NCBI GenBank assembly: GCA_963966185.1
Contig: CAWZYM010000129.1
Coordinates: 248,001-312,000, forward strand
DNA length: 64,000 nt
Direction of reading: 5' to 3'
From: Rhabditoides inermis
Taxonomy: Eukaryota; Nematoda; Chromadorea; Rhabditida; Rhabditidae
Shown: positions 39,477 to 50,467 of the stretch, one piece after another
Layout of the letters: each line of letters opens with the position of its first letter
Numbering within the stretch: the first letter of the stretch is position 1
The notes under the pieces: model-generated
Told to the model about the DNA's origin: nothing
What the model saw: only the letters and a program-made list of their open reading frames with translations
Databases searched by the model: none
Made by a program: the position numbers and the translations under genes

Positions 39477-41430
39477 TCATTGGTCGGGCACTTCTCGAGA
39501 AAACACATTGTAGTATGCAGTTTGACTCGATCTCCCAAACGCGACGGTCGAGAGAAGATGGCCGGGCATATTTGTTAGAACGACTGTGGTAAAGAGAAAG
39601 ACGGTTAGAGCAGTTTGTTTTTCTGTTCTTTGAAAATGCCCATAGCTCATTGGTCGGGCACTTCTCGAGAAAACACATTGTAGTATACAGTATGACTCGA
39701 TCTCCCAAACGCGACGGTCGAGAGAATGTGGCCGGGCATATTTGTTAGAACGACTATGGTAAAAAAGACGGTTAGAGCAGTTCATTTTTCTGTTCTCTAA
39801 AAATGCCCATAGCTCATTGGTCGGGCACTTCTCGAGAAAACACATTGTAGTTTGCAGTATGACTCGATCTCCCAAACGCGACGGTCGAGAGAAGATGGCC
39901 GGGCATAATTGTTAGAACGACTATGGTAAAGAAAAACACGGTTAGAGCAAAACATTTTTCTGTTCTTTGAAAGTGCCCATAGCTCATTGGTCGGGCACTT
40001 CTCGAGAAAACACATTGTAGTATGCAGTATGACTCGATCTCCCAAACGCGACGGTCGAGAGAAGATGGCCGGGCATAATTGTTAGAACGACTATGGTAAA
40101 GAAAAAGACAGTTAGAGCAGTTCATTTTTATGTTTTCTAAAAATGCCCTTAGCTCATTGGTCAGGCACTTCTCGAGAAAACACATTGTAGTATGCAGTTT
40201 GACTCGATCTCCCAAACGCGACGGTCGAGAGAAGATGGCCGGGCATATTTGTTAGAACGACTATGGTAAAGAAAAAGACGGTTAGAGCAGTTCATTTTCC
40301 TGTTCTCTAAAAATGCCCATAGCTCATTGGTCGGGCACTTCTCGATAAAACACATTGTAGTATGCAGTTTGACTCGACCTCCCAAACGCGACGGTCGAGA
40401 GAATGTGGCCGGGCATTATTGTTAGAACGACTATGGTAAAGAGAAGGACGGTTAGAGCAGTTCATTTTTCTGTTCTCTAAAAATGCCCATAGCTAATTGG
40501 TCGGGCACTTCTCGAGAAAACACGTTGTAGTATGCAGTTTGACTCGACCTCCCAAACGCGACGGTCGAGAGAAGATGGCCGGGCCTTTTTGTTAGAACGA
40601 CTGTGGTAAAGAAAAAGACGGTTAGAGCAGTTCATTTTCATGTTTTTTAAACATTCTCATAGCTCATTGGTCGGGCACTTCTCGAGAAAACACATTGTAG
40701 TATGCAGTTTGACTCGATCTCCCAAACGCGACGGTCGAGAGAATGTGGCCGGGCATATTTGTAAGAACGACTATGGTAAAAAAGACGGTTAGAGCAGTTC
40801 ATTTTTCTGTTCTCTAAAAATGCCCATAGCTCATTGGTCGGGCACTTCTCGAGAAAACACGTTGTAGTATGCAGTTTGACTCGACCTCCCAAACGCGACG
40901 GTCGAGAGAAGATGGCCGGGCCTTTTTGTTAGAACGACTGTGGTAAAGAGAAAGACGGTTAGAGCAGTTTGTTTTTCTGTTCTTTGAAAATGCCCATAGC
41001 TCATTGGTCGGGCACTTCTCGAGAAAACACATTGTAGTATACAGTATGACTCGATCTCCCAAACGCGACGGTCGAGAGAATGTGGCCGGGCATATTTGTT
41101 AGAACGACTATGGTAAAAAAGACGGTTAGAGCAGTTCATTTTTCTGTTCTCTAAAAATGCCCATAGCTCATTGGTCGGGCACTTCTCGAGAAAACACATT
41201 GTAGTTTGCAGTATGACTCGATCTCCCAAACGCGACGGTCGAGAGAAGATGGCCGGGCATAATTGTTAGAACGACTATGGTAAAGAAAAACACGGTTAGA
41301 GCAAAACATTTTTCTGTTCTTTGAAAGTGCCCATAGCTCATTGGTCGGGCACTTCTCGAGAAAACACATTGTAGTATGCAGTATGACTCGATCTCCCAAA
41401 CGCGACGGTCGAGAGAATGTGGCCGGGCAT
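39477..41430 (+). repeat. 1,354-bp higher-order duplication; start of the right-hand monomer family
   Basis: 39477 and 39797 recur at 40831 and 41151 (offset 1,354 bp). From about 39,940 monomers appear with cacggttagagcaaaac and gaaagtgccc, which I do not find earlier in this combination. Confidence 0.85.
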
Positions 41431-42849
41431 TATTGTGGGAACGACTATGGTAAAGAGAAGGACGGTTAGAGCAGTTCATTTTTCTGTTCTCTAAAAATGC
41501 CCATAGCTAATTGGTCGGGCACTTCTCGAGAAAACACGTTGTAGTATGCAGTTTGACTCGACCTCCCAAACGCGACGGTCGAGAGAAGATGGCCGGGCCT
41601 TTTTGTTAAAACGACTGTGGTAAAGAAAAAGACGGTTAGAGCAGTTCATTTTCATGTTTTTAAACATTCTCATAGCTCATTGGTCGGGCACTTCTCGAGA
41701 AAACACATTGTAGTATGCAGTTTGACTCGATCTCCCAAACGCGACGGTCGAGAGAATGTGGCCGGGCATATTTGTAAGAACGACTATGGTAAAAAAGACG
41801 GTTAGAGCAGTTCATTTTTCTGTTCTCTAAAAATGCCCATAGCTCATTGGTCGGGCACTTCTCGAGAAAACACATTGTAGTATACAGTATGACTCGATCT
41901 CCCAAACGCGACGGTCGAGAGAATGTGGCCGGGCATATTTGTTAGAACGACTATGGTAAAAAAGACGGTTAGAGCAGTTCATTTTTCTGTTCTCTAAAAA
42001 TGCCCATAGCTCATTGGTCGGGCACTTCTCGAGAAAACACATTGTAGTTTGCAGTATGACTCGATCTCCCAAACGCGACGGTCGAGAGAAGATGGCCGGG
42101 CATAGATGTTAGAACGACTATGGTAAAGAAAAACACGGTTAGAGCAAAACATTTTTCTGTTCTTTGAAAGTGCCCATAGCTCATTGGTCGGGCACTTCTC
42201 GAGAAAACACATTGTAGTATGCAGTTTGACTCGATCTCCCAAACGCGACGGTCGAGAGAAGATGGCCGGGCATATTTGTTAGAACGACTATGGTAAAGAA
42301 AAAGACGGTTAGAGCAGTTCATTTTCCTGTTCTCTACAAATGCCCATAGCTCATTTGTCGGGCACTTCTCGATAAAACACATTGTAGTATGCAGTTTGAC
42401 TCGACCTCCCAAACGCGACGGTCGAGAGAATGTGGCCGGGCATTATTGTTAGAACGACTATGGTAAAGAGAAGGACGGTTAGAGCAGTTCATTTTTCTGT
42501 TCTCTAAAAATGCCCATAGCTAATTGGTCGGGCACTTCTCGAGAAAACACGTTGTAGTATGCAGTTTGACTCGACCTCCCAAACGCGACGGTCGAGAGAA
42601 GATGGCCGGGCCTTTTTGTTAGAACGACTGTGGTAAAGAAAAAGACGGTTAGAGCAGTTCATTTTTATGTTTTTTAAACATTCTCATAGCTCATTGGTCG
42701 GGCACTTCTCGAGAAAACACATTGTAGTATGCAGTTTGACTCGATCTCCCAAACGCGACGGTCGAGAGAAGATGGCCGGGCCTTTTTGTTAGAACGACTG
42801 TGGTAAAGAAAAAGACGGTTAGCGTTAGAGCAGTTCATTTTTATGTTTT

Positions 42850-45800
42850 CTAAAAATTCTCATAGCTCATTGGTCGGGCACTTCTCGAGAATACACATTG
42901 TAGTATGCAGTTTGACTCGATCTCCCAAACGCGACGGTCGAGAGAAGATGGCCGGGCATATTTGTTAGAACGACTGTGGTAAAGAGAAAGACGGTTAGAG
43001 CAGTTTGTTTTTCTGTTCTTTGAAAATGCCCATAGCTCATTGGTCGGGCACTTCTCGAGAAAACACATTGTAGTATACAGTATGACTCGATCTCCCAAAC
43101 GCGACGGTCGAGAGAATGTGGCCGGGCATATTTGTTAGAACGACTATGGTAAAGAAAAACACGGTTAGAGCAAAACATTTTTCTGTTCTTTGAAAGTGCC
43201 CATAGCTCATTGGTCGGGCACTTCTCGAGAAAACACATTGTAGTATGCAGTATGACTCGATCTCCCAAACGCGACGGTCGAGAGAAGATGGCCGGGCATA
43301 ATTGTTAGAACGACTATGGTAAAGAAAAAGACAGTTAGAGCAGTTCATTTTTATGTTTTCTAAAAATGCCCTTAGCTCATTGGTCAGGCACTTCTCGAGA
43401 AAACACATTGTAGTATGCAGTTTGACTCGATCTCCCAAACGCGACGGTCGAGAGAAGATGGCCGGGCATATTTGTTAGAACGACTATGGTAAAGAAAAAG
43501 ACGGTTAGAGCAGTTCATTTTCCTGTTCTCTAAAAATGCCCATAGCTCATTGGTCGGGCACTTCTCGATAAAACACATTGTAGTATGCAGTTTGACTCGA
43601 CCTCAAAAACGCGACGGTCGAGAGAATGTGGCCGGGCATTATTGTTAGAACGACTATGGTAAAGAGAAGGACGGTTAGAGCAGTTCATTTTTCTGTTCTC
43701 TAAAAATGCCCATAGCTAATTGGTCGGGCACTTCTCGAGAAAACACGTTGTAGTATGCAGTTTGACTCGACCTCCCAAACGCGACGGTCGAGAGAAGATG
43801 GCCGGGCCTTTTTGTTAGAACGACTGTGGTAAAGAAAAAGACGGTTAGAGCAGTTCATTTTCATGTTTTTTTAAACATTCTCATAGCTCATTGGTCGGGC
43901 ACTTCTCGATAAAACACATTGTAGTATGCAGTTTGACTCGACCTCAAAAACGCGACGGTCGAGAGAATGTGGCCGGGCATTATTGTTAGAACGACTGTGG
44001 TAAAGAGAAGGACGGTTAGAGCAGTTCATTTTCATGTTTTTTAAACATTCTCATAGCTCATTGGTCGGGCACTTCTCGAGAAAACACATTGTAGTATGCA
44101 GTTTGACTCGATCTCCCAAACGCGACGGTCGAGAGAATGTGGCCGGGCATATTTGTAAGAACGACTATGGTAAAAAAGACGGTTAGAGCAGTTCATTTTC
44201 CTGTTCTCTACAAATGCCCATAGCTCATTTGTCGGGCACTTCTCGATAAAACACATTGTAGTATGCAGTTTGACTCGACCTCCCAAACGCGACGGTCGAG
44301 AGAAGATGGCCGGGCCTTTTTGTTAGAACGACTGTGGTAAAGAAAAAGACGGTTAGCGTTAGAGCAGTTCATTTTTATGTTTTCTAAAAATTCTCATAGC
44401 TAATTGGTCGGGCACTTCTCGAGAAAACACGTTGTAGTATGCAGTTTGACTCGATCTCCCAAACGCGACGGTCGAGAGAAGATGGCCGGGCATATTTGTT
44501 AGAACGACTGTGGTAAAGAGAAAGACGGTTAGAGCAGTTTGTTTTTCTGTTCTTTGAAAATGCCCATAGCTCATTGGTCGGGCACTTCTCGAGAAAACAC
44601 ATTGTAGTATACAGTATGACTCGATCTCCCAAACGCGACGGTCGAGAGAATGTGGCCGGGCATATTTGTTAGAACGACTATGGTAAAGAAAAACACGGTT
44701 AGAGCAAAACATTTTTCTGTTCTTTGAAAGTGCCCATAGCTCATTGGTCGGGCACTTCTCGAGAAAACACATTGTAGTATGCAGTATGACTCGATCTCCC
44801 AAACGCGACGGTCGAGAGAAGATGGCCGGGCATAATTGTTAGAACGACTATGGTAAAGAAAAAGACAGTTAGAGCAGTTCATTTTTATGTTTTCTAAAAA
44901 TGCCCTTAGCTCATTGGTCAGGCACTTCTCGAGAAAACACATTGTAGTATGCAGTTTGACTCGATCTCCCAAACGCGACGGTCGAGAGAAGATGGCCGGG
45001 CATATTTGTTAGAACGACTATGGTAAAGAAAAAGACGGTTAGAGCAGTTCATTTTCCTGTTCTCTAAAAATGCCCATAGCTCATTGGTCGGGCACTTCTC
45101 GATAAAACACATTGTAGTATGCAGTTTGACTCGACCTCAAAAACGCGACGGTCGAGAGAATGTGGCCGGGCATTATTGTTAGAACGACTATGGTAAAGAG
45201 AAGGACGGTTAGAGCAGTTCATTTTTCTGTTCTCTAAAAATGCCCATAGCTAATTGGTCGGGCACTTCTCGAGAAAACACGTTGTAGTATGCAGTTTGAC
45301 TCGACCTCCCAAACGCGACGGTCGAGAGAAGATGGCCGGGCCTTTTTGTTAGAACGACTGTGGTAAAGAAAAAGACGGTTAGAGCAGTTCATTTTCATGT
45401 TTTTTAAACATTCTCATAGCTCATTGGTCGGGCACTTCTCGATAAAACACATTGTAGTATGCAGTTTGACTCGACCTCAAAAACGCGACGGTCGAGAGAA
45501 TGTGGCCGGGCATTATTGTTAGAACGACTGTGGTAAAGAAAAAGACGGTTAGAGCAGTTCATTTTCATGTTTTTCAAACATTCTCATAGCTCATTGGTCG
45601 GGCACTTCTCGAGAAAACACATTGTAGTATGCAGTTTGACTCGATCTCCCAAACGCGACGGTCGAGAGAATGTGGCCGGGCATATTTGTAAGAACGACTA
45701 TGGTAAAAAAGACGGTTAGAGCAGTTCATTTTCCTGTTCTCTACAAATGCCCATAGCTCATTTGTCGGGCACTTCTCGATAAAACACATTGTAGTATGCA

Positions 45801-45850
45801 GTTTGACTCGACCTCCCAAACGCGACGGTCGAGAGAATGTGGCCGGGCAT
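42850..45850 (+). repeat. Two 1,534-bp higher-order units
   Basis: 42850, 43037 and 43384 recur at 44384, 44571 and 44918; 44041 recurs at 45574. Nine monomers per unit. Shared tags include the gacctcaaaaacgcgacgg variant, where ccc became aaa. Confidence 0.88.
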
Positions 45851-46423
45851 TATTGTTAGAACGACTATGGTAAAGAGAAGGACGGTTAGAGCAGTTCATT
45901 TTTCTGTTCTCTAAAAATGCCCATAGCTAATTGGTCGGGCACTTCTCGAGAAAACACGTTGTAGTATGCAGTTTGACTCGACCTCCCAAACGCGACGGTC
46001 GAGAGAAGATGGCCGGGCCTTTTTGTTAGAACGACTGTGGTAAAGAAAAAGACGGTTAGAGCAGTTCATTTTTATGTTTTTTAAACATTCTCATAGCTCA
46101 TTGGTCGGGCACTTCTCGAGAAAACACATTGTAGTATGCAGTTTGACTCGATCTCCCAAACGCGACGGTCGAGAGAAGATGGCCGGGCCTTTTTGTTAGA
46201 ACGACTGTGGTAAAGAAAAAGACGGTTAGCGTTAGAGCAGTTCATTTTTATGTTTTCTAAAAATTCTCATAGCTCATTGGTCGGGCACTTCTCGAGAAAA
46301 CACATTGTAGTATGCAGTTTGACTCGATCTCCCAAACGCGACGGTCGAGAGAAGATGGCCGGGCATATTTGTTAGAACGACTATGGTAAAAAAGACGGTT
46401 AGAGCAGTTCATTTTTCTGTTCT

Positions 46424-47760
46424 CTAAAAATGCCCATAGCTCATTGGTCGGGCACTTCTCGAGAAAACACATTGTAGTATACAGTATGACTCGATCTCCC
46501 AAACGCGACGGTAGAGAGAATGTGGCCGGGCATATTTGTTAGAACGACTATGGTAAAAAAGACGGTTAGAGCAGTTCATGTTTCTGTTCTCTAAAAATGC
46601 CCATAGCTCATTGGTCGGGCACTTCTCGAGAAAACACATTGTAGTTTGCAGTATGACTCGATCTCCCAAACGCGACGGTCGAGAGAAGATGGCCGGGCAT
46701 AGATGTTAGAACGACTATGGTAAAGAAAAACACGGTTAGAGCAAAACATTTTTCTGTTCTTTGAAAGTGCCCATAGCTCATTGGTCGGGCACTTCTCGAG
46801 AAAACACATTGTAGTATGCAGTTTGACTCGATCTCCCAAACGCGACGGTCGAGAGAAGATGGCCGGGCATATTTGTTAGAACGACTATGGTAAAGAAAAA
46901 GACGGTTAGAGCAGTTCATTTTCCTGTTCTCTAAAAATGCCCATAGCTCATTTGTCGGGCACTTCTCGATAAAACACATTGTAGTATGCAGTTTGACTCG
47001 ATCTCCCAAACGCGACGGTCGAGAGAAGATGGCCGGGCATATTTGTTAGAACGACTATGGTAAAAAAGACGGTTAGAGCAGTTCATTTTTCTGTTCTCTA
47101 AAAATGCCCATAGCTCATTGGTCGGGCACTTCTCGAGAAAACACATTGTAGTATACAGTATGACTCGATCTCCCAAACGCGACGGTAGAGAGAATGTGGC
47201 CGGGCATATTTGTTAGAACGACTATGGTAAAAAAGACGGTTAGAGCAGTTCATTTTTCTGTTCTCTAAAAATGCCCATAGCTCATTGGTCGGGCACTTCT
47301 CGAGAAAACACATTGTAGTTTGCAGTATGACTCGATCTCCCAAACGCGACGGTCGAGAGAAGATGGCCGGGCATAGATGTTAGAACGACTATGGTAAAGA
47401 AAAACACGGTTAGAGCAAAACATTTTTCTGTTCTTTGAAAGTGCCCATAGCTCATTGGTCGGGCACTTCTCGAGAAAACACATTGTAGTATGCAGTTTGA
47501 CTCGATCTCCCAATCGCGACGGTCGAGAGAAGATGGCCGGGCATATTTGTTAGAACGACTATGGTAAAGAAAAAGACGGTTAGAGCAGTTCATTTTCCTG
47601 TTCTCTAAAAATGCCCATAGCTCATTTGTCGGGCACTTCTCGATAAAACACATTGTAGTATGCAGTTTGACTCGACCTCCCAAACGCGACGGTCGAGAGA
47701 ATGTGGCCGGGCATTATTGTTAGAACGACTATGGTAAAGAGAAGGACGGTTAGAGCAGTT
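46424..47760 (+). repeat. Two 674-bp units (four monomers each)
   Basis: 46424, 46591 and 46608 recur at 47098, 47265 and 47282. The unit mixes 167-bp and 170-bp monomers. A wider block (about 41994-43600) also matches 47265-48870 at an offset of 5,271 bp. Confidence 0.88.
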
Positions 47761-48120
47761 CATTTTTCTGTTCTCTAAAAATGCCCATAGCTAATTGGTC
47801 GGGCACTTCTCGAGAAAACACGTTGTAGTATGCAGTTTGACTCGACCTCCCAAACGCGACGGTCGAGAGAAGATGGCCGGGCCTTTTTGTTAGAACGACT
47901 GTGGTAAAGAAAAAGACGGTTAGAGCAGTTCATTTTTATGTTTTTTAAACATTCTCATAGCTCATTGGTCGGGCACTTCTCGAGAAAACACATTGTAGTA
48001 TGCAGTTTGACTCGATCTCCCAAACGCGACGGTCGAGAGAAGATGGCCGGGCCTTTTTGTTAGAACGACTGTGGTAAAGAAAAAGACGGTTAGCGTTAGA
48101 GCAGTTCATTTTTATGTTTT

Positions 48121-50104
48121 CTAAAAATTCTCATAGCTCATTGGTCGGGCACTTCTCGAGAAAACACATTGTAGTATGCAGTTTGACTCGATCTCCCAAA
48201 CGCGACGGTCGAGAGAAGATGGCCGGGCATATTTGTTAGAACGACTGTGGTAAAGAGAAAGACGGTTAGAGCAGTTTGTTTTTCTGTTCTTTGAAAATGC
48301 CCATAGCTCATTGGTCGGGCACTTCTCGAGAAAACACATTGTAGTATACAGTATGACTCGATCTCCCAAACGCGACGGTCGAGAGAATGTGGCCGGGCAT
48401 ATTTGTTAGAACGACTATGGTAAAGAAAAACACGGTTAGAGCAAAACATTTTTCTGTTCTTTGAAAGTGCCCATAGCTCATTGGTCGGGCACTTCTCGAG
48501 AAAACACATTGTAGTATGCAGTATGACTCGATCTCCCAAACGCGACGGTCGAGAGAAGATGGCCGGGCATAATTGTTAGAACGACTATGGTAAAGAAAAA
48601 GACAGTTAGAGCAGTTCATTTTTATGTTTTCTAAAAATGCCCTTAGCTCATTGGTCAGGCACTTCTCGAGAAAACACATTGTAGTATGCAGTTTGACTCG
48701 ATCTCCCAAACGCGACGGTCGAGAGAAGATGGCCGGGCATATTTGTTAGAACGACTATGGTAAAGAAAAAGACGGTTAGAGCAGTTCATTTTCCTGTTCT
48801 CTAAAAATGCCCATAGCTCATTGGTCGGGCACTTCTCGATAAAACACATTGTAGTATGCAGTTTGACTCGACCTCAAAAACGCGACGGTCGAGAGAATGT
48901 GGCCGGGCATTATTGTTAGAACGACTATGGTAAAGAGAAGGACGGTTAGAGCAGTTCATTTTTCTGTTCTCTAAAAATGCCCATAGCTAATTGGTCGGGC
49001 ACTTCTCGAGAAAACACGTTGTAGTATGCAGTTTGACTCGACCTCCCAAACGCGACGGTCGAGAGAAGATGGCCGGGCTTTTTTGTTAGAACGACTGTGG
49101 TAAAGAAAAAGACGGTTAGAGCAGTTCATTTTCATGTTTTTTAAACATTCTCATAGCTCATTGGTCGGGCACTTCTCGAGAAAACACATCGTAGTATGCA
49201 GTTTGACTCGATCTCCCAAACGCGACGGTCGAGAGAATGTGGCCGGGCATATTTGTAAGAACGACTATGGTAAAAAAGACGGTTAGAGCAGTTCATTTTT
49301 ATGTTTTTTAAACATTCTCATAGCTCATTGGTCGGGCACTTCTCGAGAAAACACATTGTAGTATGCAGTTTGACTCGATCTCCCAAACGCGACGGTCGAG
49401 AGAAGATGGCCGGGCCTTTTTGTTAGAACGACTGTGGTAAAGAAAAAGACGGTTAGCGTTAGAGCAGTTCATTTTTATGTTTTCTAAAAATTCTCATAGC
49501 TCATTGGTCGGGCACTTCTCGAGAAAACACATTGTAGTATGCAGTTTGACTCGATCTCCCAAACGCGACGGTCGAGAGAAGATGGCCGGGCATATTTGTT
49601 AGAACGACTGTGGTAAAGAGAAAGACGGTTAGAGCAGTTTGTTTTTCTGTTCTTTGAAAATGCCCATAGCTCATTGGTCGGGCACTTCTCGAGAAAACAC
49701 ATTGTAGTATACAGTATGACTCGATCTCCCAAACGCGACGGTCGAGAGAATGTGGCCGGGCATATTTGTTAGAACGACTATGGTAAAGAAAAACACGGTT
49801 AGAGCAAAACATTTTTCTGTTCTTTGAAAGTGCCCATAGCTCATTGGTCGGGCACTTCTCGAGAAAACACATTGTAGTATGCAGTATGACTCGATCTCCC
49901 AAACGCGACGGTCGAGAGAAGATGGCCGGGCATAATTGTTAGAACGACTATGGTAAAGAAAAAGACAGTTAGAGCAGTTCATTTTTATGTTTTCTAAAAA
50001 TGCCCTTAGCTCATTGGTCAGGCACTTCTCGAGAAAACACATTGTAGTATGCAGTTTGACTCGATCTCCCAAACGCGACGGTCGAGAGAAGATGGCCGGG
50101 CATA
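48121..50104 (+). repeat. 1,363-bp duplication interrupted by the transposon
   Basis: 48121, 48138 and 48308 recur at 49484, 49501 and 49671 (offset 1,363 bp, eight monomers). The second copy is cut at 50104 by the transposon. The whole segment is repeated, without the transposon, at 57988-59971 (offset 9,867 bp). Confidence 0.92.
50103..50104. other. Target-site duplication TA (left)
   Basis: The satellite reads gggca-TA here and then changes to transposon sequence. Paralogous empty sites (59970-59971 and 62406-62407) read gggca-TA-tttgttag, so TA is the duplicated target. Confidence 0.93.
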
Positions 50105-50118
50105 GATTAGGTTCGAAC
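50105..50118 (+). repeat. Left terminal inverted repeat, imperfect
   Basis: The left end reads gattaggttcgaac. The inverted right end reads gagtagggccgccc. Ten of fourteen positions agree (GA-TAGG--CG--C). The match is weak. A second, subterminal inverted match, about 50 bp in from each end, pairs gaaatagttttacag (50155-50169) with the reverse complement of 54062-54077, gaaataggttagacag, and may be an internal transposase site. Confidence 0.5.
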
Positions 50119-50450
50119 TCAGCTCAACATTTCTCGTTAAAAACATTTTTGAGCGAAATAGTTTTACAGTATACAACAAAAACCGCGTTGCGTGACGCGC
50201 CGCATCGCTCTCGCTCGAGCGAATCAGCTGTTCACGCGGTGTGTGGTTATTTTTTTCGTATTTATTGTTGATTGCGTCGTTTTGTTTGTTATTGTGACAA
50301 TATCTATCTACAAAACGTTTTCATTATAGCATGTATAAGTGTGATTAGTGCGTGTGAGATTTCGAGAAACAAGTTTCGTTTCATTTTCGTTCGTTTGTAT
50401 AACCTTTTAATTTTCTGGCTGAACTCGTACTATAATTTGTACTATATATA

Positions 50451-50462
50451 TTTTTTGTTCAG
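50451..50462 (+). promoter_or_regulatory. Splice acceptor just upstream of the start codon (possible SL trans-splice site)
   Basis: A pyrimidine tract ending in tttttgttcag lies at 50451-50462, followed by actac and then ATG at 50468. A strong acceptor within about 10 nt of the start codon is typical of nematode SL trans-splicing. A 5'-UTR intron with a donor farther upstream is the alternative. Confidence 0.6.
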
Positions 50463-50467
50463 ACTAC

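Larger units (their letters stand above)
11131..50104 (+). repeat. Satellite array, ~170-bp monomer (block 4, 39 kb)
   Basis: The longest uninterrupted satellite block, about 230 monomers, directly oriented except for 21687-21930. Sub-variants are arranged in higher-order units listed separately. Variants with cacggttagagcaaaac appear only from about 39,940 onward. Some right-hand monomers are 167 bp because the A-tract is shorter (taaaaaagacgg). The conserved core from TCTCGAGA to ggtcgagagaa changes little, while the segment between gttagagcag and the tagctcattgg motif changes most. Minus-strand open frames of 60-147 codons recur in step with the monomers and are not genes. Confidence 0.96.
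50105..50467 (+). promoter_or_regulatory. 5' non-coding region of the transposase gene
   Basis: 363 bp with no convincing coding sequence. It contains a GC-rich patch with a 12-bp perfect palindrome, TCGCTCGAGCGA (50211-50222), followed by AT-rich DNA. No TATA box at a sensible distance is clear; actatatata (50441-50450) belongs to the acceptor tract. Promoter activity is inferred only from position. Confidence 0.5.

Noticed and set aside
1..50104. Minus-strand open frames of 60-147 codons (MGDRVKLHTTMCFLEKC-type) repeated across the array
   Set aside because: They recur once per monomer, shift frame because 170 is not a multiple of 3, and exist only because the satellite has few stops on that strand. 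No start context, splice sites or codon bias support coding.
50105..50115. ttaggt at the transposon start as a telomere-like (TTAGGC) motif
   Set aside because: Single occurrence with a mismatch; no tandem telomere repeats anywhere in the window.
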